Shown here one piece after another: positions 8,729 to 16,956 of a stretch of 64,000 nucleotides of DNA. The stretch is from Actinospineispora spinosispora DSM 44797 (lineage in GTDB: Bacteria > Actinomycetota > Actinomycetes > Mycobacteriales > Pseudonocardiaceae): positions 124,001 to 188,000 of the forward strand of contig NZ_AUBB01000021.1 of the NCBI RefSeq assembly GCF_000429025.1. Reading direction: 5' to 3'. The first letter of the stretch is position 1; each line of letters starts with the position of its first letter. The position numbers and the translations under genes are program-made. The notes beneath the pieces were generated by a model that worked only from the letters and a program-made list of their open reading frames with translations, did no database searches and had not been told where the DNA came from.

Positions 8729-9703
8729 TCACGTCGTTGATGGGGTGAGGACGATCTTGCCTCGGGTGTGCCGGTCGGCGAGTCGGTGGTAGGCGTCGCG
8801 GACCTGGGTGAGGGGGTAGGTGGCGGCGATGGGGATCTCGAGGGTGCCGGTGGTGGCGAGGTCGACCAGCCGCTGCAGCCCGGTGGTTCCGCCGGCGTCG
8901 TCGGTGCCTCGGATGCCGGCGCGATGGTCGATCGCGGCGTCGAAGTTCACCACCGTGTTGATCCGGGTGGCTGGGATGCCCAGCTCGTGAGCGAGGTCGA
9001 CGTAGTCGGCGCCGAAGGTGTCGATGAACGCGTCGACCCGGCCGGCGGCGGTGTCGCGGATCCGTGCGGCTTGACCGTCGCCGTAGGCGACGGGGGTGAC
9101 GCCGTGCGCGCGTAGCCAGTCGTGGTTGGCTTCACCGGCCAGGCCGATGACGGTGGCTCCGGTGTGACGAGTGAGTTGGGCGGCCACGAGTCCGACCGCT
9201 CCGGAGGCTCCGGACACCACGACCGTGTCGCCCGCCCTGGGCGCGACCGCTTCGACGCTGGCCAGCGCGGCCATCGGCGCGACGAACATCGACCCGGCGA
9301 CCTCCCAGCTCAGGCCGGCGGGTTTACCGACGAGATGCTCGGCTGGCACGGCGACGAGCTCGGCCTGGGCCACCCGCTGCTCGGACCAGCCCAGGACCTC
9401 GTCACCGGCGGCGAACGCGGTGACGCCCTCGCCGACGGCGATGACCACGCCGGCGAGGTCCATGCCCTGCCCGGCGGGAAAACTCATGGACCACCTCGGC
9501 GCGTCGGAGCCCGGCCCGGACAGCTGGGCCCTCAGGGCCCAGGCCCGTTCGGCGAGTCCTTGCCGTACGTAGATGTCGCCGGGGTTGGTCGCGGCGGCGC
9601 GAACTCTGACCAGCACCCGCCCGGGTGTCGCCTCCGGGTCGTCGACATCGCGCACGTCGAGCACGTCAACGTCGCCGTACCGGTCGAATCGAACTGCTCT
9701 CAT
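8729..9703 (-). CDS. NADP-dependent oxidoreductase (quinone reductase, MDR family)
   Basis: This 324-residue MDR reductase carries out cytosolic NADPH-dependent reduction of quinones or enones. It starts MRAVRFDRYGDVDVLDV and has the GroES-like domain to about residue 125, VVSGASGAVGLVAAQLTR as the Rossmann nucleotide site near 155-172, and the terminal TRGKIVLTPS. No zinc ligands are visible. The frame stays open upstream of 9703, but that stretch overlaps the divergent promoter and the MarR gene. The ATG at 9703 is therefore preferred. It is divergent from a MarR regulator with palindromes between them, the usual layout of a stress- or electrophile-induced reductase. Confidence 0.87.
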   Translation of the reverse strand: MRAVRFDRYGDVDVLDVRDVDDPEATPGRVLVRVRAAATNPGDIYVRQGLAERAWALRAQLSGPGSDAPRWSMSFPAGQGMDLAGVVIAVGEGVTAFAAGDEVLGWSEQRVAQAELVAVPAEHLVGKPAGLSWEVAGSMFVAPMAALASVEAVAPRAGDTVVVSGASGAVGLVAAQLTRHTGATVIGLAGEANHDWLRAHGVTPVAYGDGQAARIRDTAAGRVDAFIDTFGADYVDLAHELGIPATRINTVVNFDAAIDHRAGIRGTDDAGGTTGLQRLVDLATTGTLEIPIAATYPLTQVRDAYHRLADRHTRGKIVLTPSTT

Positions 9704-9756
9704 GACGGGCTCCAATGCGCGGTGGGCTCTGCACGACCATTTATACATGAGATATG

Positions 9757-9786
9757 TCGAACATGAGCAATGTCGTTCATGTTCGA
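9757..9786. promoter_or_regulatory. MarR-type inverted repeat between divergent reductase and marR gene
   Basis: Ten-base arms TCGAACATGA (9757-9766) and TCATGTTCGA (9777-9786) are perfect reverse complements separated by 10 bp. The repeat lies 24 bp before the GTG of the MarR gene and 53 bp from the reductase ATG. Binding there would block both promoters, fitting MarR autorepression plus repression of the reductase. Confidence 0.6.
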
Positions 9787-9810
9787 TGTATTCTCCGGTA
9801 AGGTGCCGGC

Positions 9811-10314
9811 GTGGATTCGAGGATCGGTGCCACCCCGGAGTCCGGCGTCGGCGACGCGGTCGAGCCGTCGGAGGTGGCCGGCGAGCTGGGGTTTCAGGGC
9901 ACGACGTCGTGGCTGCTGGCCGGTGCCGGCAAGCTCGTGCTGCAGCGGTGGGGTGTGATGCTGGCCGACCTCGAACTGACCTCCAGCCAGTACAAGCTCC
10001 TGCTGGCACTCAACGAACTCGGCCCGCTCGGTCAGCAACGACTCGCCGAACTCGTCGGTATCGACCCCCGCAACACGGTCCCGATCATCGAGACCTTGGT
10101 CGAGCAGGGCCTGCTCATTCGCACAATCGATCCCACCGACCGCCGACGCCGAGTCCTCGAACTCTCCTCGACCGGCCAGCGTTACGCCGCGCAGCTGGAG
10201 TTGACGAGCGCCGAGATCGAGACGGAACTGCTCAGCCCTCTGAACCTCGCTGACCAGGCCAGCCTGCGGCGGCTGCTGCACTCGGTGCTGGACGCCTCCG
10301 AGTCGCACCCCTGA
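9811..10314 (+). CDS. MarR family transcriptional regulator
   Basis: This 167-residue winged-helix regulator carries the MarR core at about 45-140. Visible elements are LELTSSQYKLLLALNEL, the recognition region QQRLAELVGIDPRNTVPIIETLVEQGLL and the wing RTIDPTDRRRRVLELSSTG. The GTG start at 9811 has no strong ribosome site, but homology begins soon after. It is divergent from the MDR reductase and probably represses it and itself through the 9757-9786 repeat. Confidence 0.9.
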   Translation: MDSRIGATPESGVGDAVEPSEVAGELGFQGTTSWLLAGAGKLVLQRWGVMLADLELTSSQYKLLLALNELGPLGQQRLAELVGIDPRNTVPIIETLVEQGLLIRTIDPTDRRRRVLELSSTGQRYAAQLELTSAEIETELLSPLNLADQASLRRLLHSVLDASESHP

Positions 10315-11137
10315 CTCGTCGGGACGGGTTCGCTCGGGTCGGCACGCCCGCGCGGATGAGGGAGCGGGTCGCTGATCGCGGTCGGAGCACGCGTCGGAGT
10401 CGACGCGCCCGGCGGCCTGTGCGCCGGCCAAGAAGTCGGCCCGCCGGGACGGGGCTCCGCGTGTCCGGGGGACGGGCTGCGGAAACGTTCCGGCGGGCCT
10501 TCGGGAGACTCCCCGCACGTGCTGGGCGAGGCGCTCTCGCGGCAGATGGTACTACCCAGCGTGAGGCAACAGGAGAACTATTCACTCACTTGTGTCACAT
10601 TGGTCACGGTCATGAGCGTCGGTCGTTGTACCTCTTGCCTGGCCACGGTGATTCCGGCGATAAGCCGTGGTCGGGAGAGGTCGGGTCGGCGCGTGTATCG
10701 GGGGTGGCGCCACCCGTAACGCCGACCCCGCGCGACGGGGGCACCCGTCAGGGCGTTGAGCGGGGTCGGCGAGGGGGCTCGCGTGGACGGAGAGCGGCGC
10801 CGGCGGTCCCGTCGATGTCGACCCGTCTCACTGTGACCAGGAGTTCCCGTCGGTGAACCGCGGCGTGGGGACCAACCGGAGCGGTCCCCGTGGGCCGTCG
10901 CCCTCACTCGGCCTCGGCCCGCCGCTCAGGCACCGCGACGGCTCGGCCCACCGCGAGCCGATAACGTGCAGTGAGCTGGTGACGCCGTCGTCTCCTCGAC
11001 GACCGGTGACAGCTGGGAAGCAGGTGTGGGGACGCTGTGTGGAAGCGAGGACGTGGCCCCGTCGGCGGCCGGTTACCGTGGTCGATGGTTCCTCGCGGTT
11101 CGCGTGACGGTGACCTACTCGAACGACTCGGGGGAGC
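10315..11137. other. Long gene-free region with phased GTCAC repeats and nested hairpins
   Basis: No frame in these roughly 820 bases looks like a protein: the open frames are arginine/proline-rich shadows. Three CTCAC/GTCAC blocks recur at 9-bp steps (10585, 10594, 10603). GGGTGGCGCCACCC (10702-10715) is a perfect palindrome. CCGACCCCG (10722-10730) pairs with CGGGGTCGG (10761-10769) around an inner GACGGG/CCCGTC stem (10734-10749). The position ahead of a cell-wall enzyme suggests a long regulated 5' leader. I could not match it to a known riboswitch. Confidence 0.4.
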
Positions 11138-11146
11138 GTGGCGAAC

Positions 11147-12337
11147 GTGGTGAGGTTGTCCCGCTGGGTGCTGGTGGCGATGGTTGCCGTGACCATGATC
11201 AGCGGTGTGGTCACGGCATCGGTACTGCAGACCCGCCACACCGGCGGAGCGGGCGACATGGTCGCCGACGCCGAGCCGGCGCCGGTGCTGACGATGTCCC
11301 CGACCGGAACTCAGCCGGTCAGCCCGGCGACCCCGGTCGTGGTGACGGCCGAGCACGGCAGACTGACCAGTGTGCAGGTCCGCGACCTCGCCAGCGGTGC
11401 GGTTGTGGCAGGCACTCTCGACAGCGGGGGAAAGGTCTGGACCTCGACCGCCCCCCTGAAATACGCCGCCAGCTACACCGTGGTGGCCAACGCCACGAAC
11501 ACCGAGGCCAAGAGCACGCAGAACACATTCACGATCGCCACGCTCAAGCCGGGTAAGACCTCGTACCCGAACATGGTGCCCGCCCCGGGGTCGGTGGACA
11601 GCGTCGGAGTGGGACAACCGATCGTGTTCCAGTTCAGTGAGCCGGTCACCGACAAAGCCGCGGTCCAGCAACATCTCCGGGTGACCAGCAATCCGCCTCA
11701 GGAAGGCGCCTGGTACTGGGTGGACGCCAGGAACGTGCACTACCGGCCGAAGGAGTTCTGGCAACCGGGCACCACGATCACCGTGGGAGCCGACATCTAC
11801 GGGGTGGACTTCGGCGCGGGAGTCTATGGTGCGGAAAACCGGGAGGTCACCTATCGGGTACACGACTCGTGGATCGCCCACGCCGACGGCAACACACAGA
11901 GCATGGCCATCTTCCACAACGGTCGCCAGGTCAAGACGATGCCCATCTCGATGGGCAAGGACGTCACCCCGACCCACCACGGCATCCATGTGGTGTCGTT
12001 CAAGAGCGCCAACTACACCATGGACTCGTGCACATACGGCGTGTGCAAAGGCGACAAGGGTTACTACCGCACCAACGAGAAATGGTCGACGCGCATCTCC
12101 AACGATGGTGAGTTCGTGCACGAGAACCCGAACTCGGTCAGTGCGCAGGGGAACTCGAACGTCTCACACGGCTGCATCAATCTCAATGCCGCCAACGCGC
12201 AGTGGTTCTTCCAGAACTTCGGCCTCGGCGATGTGGTCGACGTCGTGAACTCCGGGGGCCCCGCGCTCCCGGTCTGGGACCTCTACGGCGACTGGTCCCT
12301 GTCCTGGGCTCAGTGGCAAGCCGGCAACAATCCGTGA
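11147..12337 (+). CDS. L,D-transpeptidase (YkuD domain), membrane-anchored
   Basis: This is a cell-envelope L,D-transpeptidase that makes 3-3 peptidoglycan cross-links. An N-terminal hydrophobic signal-anchor (LSRWVLVAMVAVTMISGVV) is followed by Ig-like domains resembling those of mycobacterial Ldt enzymes. A C-terminal YkuD domain carries the catalytic motif NVSHGCINL with its cysteine, and an upstream histidine lies in FVHEN. There is no lipobox cysteine. A GTG at 11138 is also in frame but is only one base from GGGGGAG; the GTG at 11147 has normal spacing. The long structured upstream region may control expression. It stands apart functionally from the catabolic neighbours. Confidence 0.9.
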   Translation: MVRLSRWVLVAMVAVTMISGVVTASVLQTRHTGGAGDMVADAEPAPVLTMSPTGTQPVSPATPVVVTAEHGRLTSVQVRDLASGAVVAGTLDSGGKVWTSTAPLKYAASYTVVANATNTEAKSTQNTFTIATLKPGKTSYPNMVPAPGSVDSVGVGQPIVFQFSEPVTDKAAVQQHLRVTSNPPQEGAWYWVDARNVHYRPKEFWQPGTTITVGADIYGVDFGAGVYGAENREVTYRVHDSWIAHADGNTQSMAIFHNGRQVKTMPISMGKDVTPTHHGIHVVSFKSANYTMDSCTYGVCKGDKGYYRTNEKWSTRISNDGEFVHENPNSVSAQGNSNVSHGCINLNAANAQWFFQNFGLGDVVDVVNSGGPALPVWDLYGDWSLSWAQWQAGNNP

Positions 12338-12351
12338 GACACCGCGAGAGG

Positions 12352-14043
12352 GTGACCGCGCGAGGGGAGCTGGTGGACGAGAACGCGGCGGATCTGGTCG
12401 TGCGCGGGGCGCGGATCTGGACGCAGGATCCCGAGCGTCCCTGGGCACAGGCCCTCGTGGTGCGGGACGGGGTGATCGTGGCCGTCGGCTCGGACGAGGC
12501 GGCCGTCGATCACATCGGCCCCGGCACGGAGGTGGTCGAGCTGAACGGGGCCATGGTGATGCCGGGCCTCAGCGAAGGGCACGTTCATCTGTACATGGGT
12601 GGCTCGCAGGCGGCGTTCGAGCTGCCGGTTCTCCCGACGGACGGGATCGACGACGTACTGACGAAGGTCCGGGCCTGGTCGGGTCGTCTGGGCCCCGACG
12701 AGTGGGTGGTCGGGGGGATTCTGGGTGCCACGCTCATCGACACCTTGGCGGACCGACGGCATCTGCGACGGCTGGACGAAGCCGGCGGTGGACGGCCGGT
12801 GCTGCTGCGCGACGACTCGATGCACAACCGGTGGGTGAACAGCAAGGCGCTGGCGCTGATGGGGGTCGGGCCGGCGACCCCGGATCCTGAGGGAGGCCGG
12901 TACGTCCGGGACGAGGACGGTCAGCTGACGGGCGTGTTGCACGAGCTGGCGTGCACGGTCGCGGAGGGCGCGTTCGCCGCGTCGTTGACCGAGCCGGGAG
13001 CGCGCACCAGGACCGCGGTAGCGACCGCTCTTGAAATGCTCAACTCGTATGGGATCACCTCGGCGCAGGATGCGCTCACCATGGGACCGACGTACGCGGC
13101 GTTGAGGGAGCTGGAGCGGACGGGCGAGCTCACCGCCCGGGTGGTCGCGTCGATGCCTGTCCGTCCGTCCCTGCTCGAGCAGGGTCAGGTCGGCGACGAG
13201 CTGATCGAGATCGTCATGGCGGACCCGGGGGAGTTGGTGCGCCCGGCGTTCGTCAAGGTCTTCCTCGACGGCGTGCCCATGACCCGCACGACCGCCCTGC
13301 TCGAGCCGTACCTGTGCTCGCACGGGCAGAAACCCGGGACCGGAGAGCTCCTCTGGACACTCGAGGACCTCGTGACACAGGTCGAGAAGTGCTACGAGCT
13401 GGGTCTGGGAGCCAAGTTCCACGCCACCGGTGACGCATCGGTCCGGCTGGTCCTCGACGCGGTGCACCGCGTGCGCGACGAGCGAGGTCCCGGTCCCCGC
13501 TTCGAGATCGCTCACGTGGAGTTCGTCCACCCCGACGACATCGCCAGGTTCGCCGGTCTGGATGTCGCCGCCGACGCCTCGCCGTTCATCTGGTTCCCCA
13601 GCGTGCTGCAGGAAAGCATCCAGCAGCAGGTCCCGGCGCCGCTGGTCGAGGCGTCGTGGCCGTTCCGAAGCCTGCTCGATGCGGGCGCCACGGTCGCGGC
13701 CGGATCGGACTGGCCGTGCGCCGCGCTGACACCCGACCCGTGGGTGGGCATGCAGACGATGGTGACCCGTCAGAATCCGGACCCCACCGTCACCGGTTCC
13801 CTCAACCAGGCACAGGCGCTCACTCTCGAGGAAGCCATCACGGCGTTCACCAGCGCTCCCGCGCGGGCGATGGGGCTGGGCGAGGTGACCGGCCGCCTGA
13901 AGCGGGGGTACTCCGCTGACTTCATCGTCCTGGACCACGACCTGTTCGACGTGGACATCTCACGGGTGCACGCCACGCGAGTCCTGCGCACCTATTTCGC
14001 CGGCCGTCTCGTCCACCACACCGCGCCCAGCCACGAGAGGTAG
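12352..14043 (+). CDS. Amidohydrolase family protein (Amidohydrolase_3, YtcJ-like)
   Basis: This metal-dependent hydrolase of about 560 residues belongs to the Amidohydrolase_3 group. The N-terminal DLVVRGARIWT starts the small beta domain. MPGLSEGHVHLYMGG holds the HxH-type metal ligands (here H-V-H). KVFLDGVPMTRTTALLEPY supplies the barrel strand, then a GDASV histidine region (FHATGDASV), FEIAHVEF and AGSDWPCA with the terminal aspartate. The starts at GTG 12352 and GTG 12373 are both possible; the second has AGGGGAG three bases upstream. The next gene is a GntR regulator followed by a guanidino-modifying enzyme, so the hydrolase may act on an amide or guanidine derivative. That is inference. 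Confidence 0.85.
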   Translation: MTARGELVDENAADLVVRGARIWTQDPERPWAQALVVRDGVIVAVGSDEAAVDHIGPGTEVVELNGAMVMPGLSEGHVHLYMGGSQAAFELPVLPTDGIDDVLTKVRAWSGRLGPDEWVVGGILGATLIDTLADRRHLRRLDEAGGGRPVLLRDDSMHNRWVNSKALALMGVGPATPDPEGGRYVRDEDGQLTGVLHELACTVAEGAFAASLTEPGARTRTAVATALEMLNSYGITSAQDALTMGPTYAALRELERTGELTARVVASMPVRPSLLEQGQVGDELIEIVMADPGELVRPAFVKVFLDGVPMTRTTALLEPYLCSHGQKPGTGELLWTLEDLVTQVEKCYELGLGAKFHATGDASVRLVLDAVHRVRDERGPGPRFEIAHVEFVHPDDIARFAGLDVAADASPFIWFPSVLQESIQQQVPAPLVEASWPFRSLLDAGATVAAGSDWPCAALTPDPWVGMQTMVTRQNPDPTVTGSLNQAQALTLEEAITAFTSAPARAMGLGEVTGRLKRGYSADFIVLDHDLFDVDISRVHATRVLRTYFAGRLVHHTAPSHER

Positions 14044-14065
14044 CCGGTCGCCGCATGCTGCGCGG

Positions 14066-14075
14066 TGATCGATCA
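14066..14075. promoter_or_regulatory. TGATCGATCA palindrome upstream of gntR
   Basis: A perfect 10-bp palindrome, 23 bp before the GntR start, repeats the core of the palindrome in the promoter at 14806-14819. The pair suggests autoregulation by the GntR protein. Confidence 0.5.
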
Positions 14076-14097
14076 TCTGAGCAACTAGTCTCGCTGT

Positions 14098-14739
14098 ATG
14101 ACGTCTTCCGGTCTCAACAGGGCACCGTTGCGCACTCAGATCAGGCAGGTTCTGGTGGACGGGCTGATCGCGGGGCGGTGGAAGCCGGGCGAGAGGATCG
14201 TCGAGCGGCAGATCGCGGCCGAGTTGGAGGTCAGCCAGGCGCCGGTGCGTGAGGCGTTGCGTGAGCTCGAGGCGCTGGGGCTGCTGACGTCGGTTCCGAA
14301 CAAGGGCGCTCGGGTGCGGGAGCTGAACCTGAGGGACGTGTACGAGTTCTATACCGTCCGTGCGGCGCTGGAGGAGCTTGCCGCGAACCAGGCGGTGGTG
14401 AAGCTGGGTGGTGATGTCTCCGTCCTGGAGGGGTACAGCGCGGCGCTACATGTCGATGCCGCCGATATCGACCCTCTTGCTCAGATCGAGCACGCGGTGG
14501 CGTTCCACCGGGCGATGGTCTCCGCGGCCGAGAACCGAATCTTGATCAACATGTGGGAGTCGATCGGCGTCGAGGTGTGGACCACCCTGTCGTTGCGGCT
14601 GTTCCGGGTCGACCTGCAGGTCAACGCCGATGATCACGACGAGATCATCGAGGCGTTCCGAACCTGCGATCCTGAGGTGGGCAGGATCGTCCGCGACCAC
14701 GTTCTGTCCTATGGCCCCTCGGCGGACGCGGTGAGATAG
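14098..14739 (+). CDS. GntR family regulator, FCD (FadR) subfamily
   Basis: This 213-residue regulator has an N-terminal winged HTH (about 10-75) and a helical FCD ligand domain. The HTH reads RWKPGERIVERQIAAELEVS then APVREALRELEALGLL, and NKGARVREL forms the wing. FCD-type metal ligands are suggested by the aspartate in LRDVYEFYTVR and the histidines in AVAFHRAMV and VRDHVLSY. It lies between the amidohydrolase and the guanidino-modifying enzyme. Palindromes with a common TGATCGATCA core precede both itself and the downstream gene, so it most likely represses both until a small carboxylate-like ligand binds. Confidence 0.92.
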   Translation: MTSSGLNRAPLRTQIRQVLVDGLIAGRWKPGERIVERQIAAELEVSQAPVREALRELEALGLLTSVPNKGARVRELNLRDVYEFYTVRAALEELAANQAVVKLGGDVSVLEGYSAALHVDAADIDPLAQIEHAVAFHRAMVSAAENRILINMWESIGVEVWTTLSLRLFRVDLQVNADDHDEIIEAFRTCDPEVGRIVRDHVLSYGPSADAVR

Positions 14740-14799
14740 CGGCCCGGGTTCGACCTCGGGGAGGCCCGTCCAGCTGGTGGGCCTGGAGGCAAACGTATC

Positions 14800-14828
14800 T
14801 TGACAAATGATCGATCATTGCGCAAACT
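14800..14828 (+). promoter_or_regulatory. Promoter with embedded GntR operator
   Basis: TTGACA (14800-14805) and CAAACT (14823-14828) form a -35/-10 pair with 17-bp spacing. The spacer contains the perfect palindrome AATGATCGATCATT (14806-14819). A repressor bound there would exclude RNA polymerase. The core matches the palindrome in front of the GntR gene. Confidence 0.65.
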
Positions 14829-14904
14829 GAGTTCGCGCTCGCCCCTTCAGGGCAACGGGCGTGGGACGGTCCTCATCTCAGACGTCGCAAAGGTGGGTCT
14901 CTGA

Positions 14905-16044
14905 ATGTCAACCACTCATGATCTGACTGGCACGCGCAATTATCAGGACTGGCGCCTGAAAGATATTCCGCACTACCGCGAAGGCATGACTCCGTACGAG
15001 TTCATTCGAGCGACCCACGAGCTGGATTATCGGACCTACCAAGCCGAGGCGGTCGCTGGGCGAACCTTCGGTTTCAACGGCATCGGCCGTCTTACCGAAG
15101 TGGCCCTGCACATGCCGAACAAGTACACATTGCACGACCGTAGTCCGCAATATCAGGAGAACCCTGACTTCTTCAAGAATCTCATGGGCGTCCCGGATCG
15201 CGGTCCCGTCGACCTCGCCGCGTTCCAGCGGGAGACCGAAGAGCTTGCCGTGGCCTTCGAAGACAATGGCATCACCGTGCACTGGGTTGATTTCCCGGAG
15301 GAGCCGGCGAACCCGTACGGCCCGCTGATGGGCCACGTGTTCCTGTCCTGGGGGTCGGTGTGGCGCGGCGGGACCGTCATCTCCAGGTTCGGCTTCCTCC
15401 CCGGCATGGTGGGGGTGACCGAGTACCTGGCGAAATGGGCGTGGAACAACCTGGGGATCCCCCCGCTGGTGGCGATCACCGAGGGTGCGATGGAGCCGGG
15501 CGCGTGCAACATGATCGCGGACGATGTTCTGGTCACCTGCCTGTCCGCGTCGTACGACCAGCGCGGAACGGACCAGTTCGTCAACGCGATATCGAAGACC
15601 AGTGGCACGGAAGAATTTCACAACCTGCAGCTGAGGCCGGCCGCGGAGGGGTTCTTCAATCAAGCGACCGGCGCCAGCGCACATCCCGACATCAATATCA
15701 ATGCACTCGACGTCGGCAAGCTGATCGTATCCCCGGCGGCACTCGACTACGAGGCTCGGGCGTGGCTGTACGACAACAACTTCGAGCTGATCGAGGCTGA
15801 TCCCGATGAGCAACGCGAGTTCCGGGCACCGTGCAATGTCCTGCTGCTGGAACCCGGCAAGGTCATTGCGCACGCGGACTGTGTGAAGACGAACCAGAAG
15901 ATTCGAGACGCCGGTGTCGAGGTCATCGAGGTGACCGGAACCGAGATTCGTAAGGCCTGCGGTGGCATCAAATGCCGGGTCATGCAGATCAATCGTGAGC
16001 CGGGGCCGGCGCTGGCGGACGTGCGCAGCCGAGAATGGCGCTGA
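14905..16044 (+). CDS. Guanidino-group-modifying enzyme (amidinotransferase / arginine deiminase superfamily)
   Basis: This 379-residue protein belongs to the guanidino-modifying superfamily, which contains amidinotransferases, arginine deiminases and dimethylarginine hydrolases. The nucleophile cysteine is near the C-terminus in ACGGIKCRVMQINRE, the family's GG-x-x-C position. The catalytic histidine region reads SAHPDININALD. An acidic substrate-binding site is seen in EGAMEPGACNMIADD. Next to the cysteine, lysine replaces the usual histidine. The length and N-terminal DWRLKDIPHY do not match classical arginine deiminase, so the substrate is open. AAAGGTGGG precedes the ATG, the gene has a GntR-controlled promoter, and it ends at a strong hairpin. 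Confidence 0.8.
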   Translation: MSTTHDLTGTRNYQDWRLKDIPHYREGMTPYEFIRATHELDYRTYQAEAVAGRTFGFNGIGRLTEVALHMPNKYTLHDRSPQYQENPDFFKNLMGVPDRGPVDLAAFQRETEELAVAFEDNGITVHWVDFPEEPANPYGPLMGHVFLSWGSVWRGGTVISRFGFLPGMVGVTEYLAKWAWNNLGIPPLVAITEGAMEPGACNMIADDVLVTCLSASYDQRGTDQFVNAISKTSGTEEFHNLQLRPAAEGFFNQATGASAHPDININALDVGKLIVSPAALDYEARAWLYDNNFELIEADPDEQREFRAPCNVLLLEPGKVIAHADCVKTNQKIRDAGVEVIEVTGTEIRKACGGIKCRVMQINREPGPALADVRSREWR

Positions 16045-16062
16045 CCGGTTCGTCGTAGAGCC

Positions 16063-16103
16063 GACGGTGGTCACCGCTCACCGAGGGAGCGGTGACCACC
16101 GTC
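16063..16103 (+). terminator. Strong stem-loop terminator
   Basis: Sixteen-base arms GACGGTGGTCACCGCT (16063-16078) and AGCGGTGACCACCGTC (16088-16103) pair perfectly around a 9-base loop. The hairpin lies between the convergent amidinotransferase-like and SDR genes and can fold on either transcript. No U-tract follows, as is common in actinobacteria. Confidence 0.8.
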
Positions 16104-16138
16104 CGAGTCGAAGCCCGGTCTTGCGGCGGGTGTCCCGG

Positions 16139-16933
16139 TTACCGATAGGGGGCGTGCTCGGGCTGCTCCGGGCCATGCGGGATGTCGAACGTCTCCTCAC
16201 CGGTACGCAGGAGCCGCACGACGAAGTCGGCGACGTAGTCGGGGCTGTGTACCACCATGCCGGGTCGGGGAGAGGCGCCGAGGGTGAACATGCTGTCGCC
16301 GAACTCGGTCGCGGTGATCGAGGGCAACAGCAGCGACACCGCGATGCCGTCGTCGGCCAGCTCGTGGGTCAGGACGGAGCTGAGCATGTTGACGGCGGAC
16401 TTCGACGCGGCGTAGGCGCCGAGGCCGACCGCGGCCCGACGGGTGGTGCCGGAGCTGATGTTGACGATCCGGCCGAAGGCCTGGCTGCGCATGGCCGGTA
16501 GCACCGCCTGGGTGGTTGCCAGGAGGCTGACCACGTTGAGCTGCAGGATCGACGTGAACTCGGCCGGGTCCACGCGGTCGAGGGGGCCGTTGAGGCTGGC
16601 TCCGGCGTTGTTGACCAGGCCGTCGATGCGGTGGTGGCGGTCGAGGGTGGCGGCGACCAGGGCGCGCAGTTGGACCGGGTCGGTGACGTCGGTGGGGATG
16701 GCGAGTGCCCCGTCGAGTTCCTCGCTGAGCGCGGCCAACCGGTTGGCGCGGCGCGCGGCCAGCACCGGGTGAGCACCTTCCGCGTGCAGCCGACGCGCGA
16801 CCGAGGCCCCGATACCGGATGAGGCACCGGTGACGATCACCGTCCTGCCGGTCAGGTCGATGAGGCCGGTCATGGGCTGAGCGGTCGGGGTGGTGGAGTG
16901 GTCTGCACCGGTGTTGTCGAAAGACATGATCAT
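16139..16933 (-). CDS. SDR family NAD(P)-dependent oxidoreductase
   Basis: This is a classical short-chain dehydrogenase of 264 residues. The cofactor motif is TGASSGIG near residue 35, NNAG near 109, and the catalytic Ser...YxxxK is NISSG...YAASK at roughly 147-168. The segment NRLAALSEELDGALAIPTDVTD suits an NADP(H)-type second strand with arginines. Two in-frame ATGs (16933 and 16927) are equally possible; GAGAGCGG lies upstream. The gene follows the beta-propeller gene by 23 bp and is probably cotranscribed with it, under the divergent LysR regulator. Substrate unknown. Confidence 0.9.
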   Translation of the reverse strand: MIMSFDNTGADHSTTPTAQPMTGLIDLTGRTVIVTGASSGIGASVARRLHAEGAHPVLAARRANRLAALSEELDGALAIPTDVTDPVQLRALVAATLDRHHRIDGLVNNAGASLNGPLDRVDPAEFTSILQLNVVSLLATTQAVLPAMRSQAFGRIVNISSGTTRRAAVGLGAYAASKSAVNMLSSVLTHELADDGIAVSLLLPSITATEFGDSMFTLGASPRPGMVVHSPDYVADFVVRLLRTGEETFDIPHGPEQPEHAPYR

Positions 16934-16956
16934 TACCGCTCTCGTGTGGTGGCTGG

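Noticed and set aside
10702..10769. c-di-AMP (ydaO) riboswitch before the L,D-transpeptidase
   Set aside because: The hairpins are clear but I could not match the conserved ydaO sequence blocks, so it is left as an unassigned structured leader.
10356..10856. 166-codon frame in the gene-free region before the L,D-transpeptidase
   Set aside because: Arg/Pro-rich with no homology pattern; third-position composition does not look coding.
12310..13938. 542-codon antisense frame opposite the amidohydrolase
   Set aside because: No motif, low-complexity composition, and complete overlap with a recognised gene.
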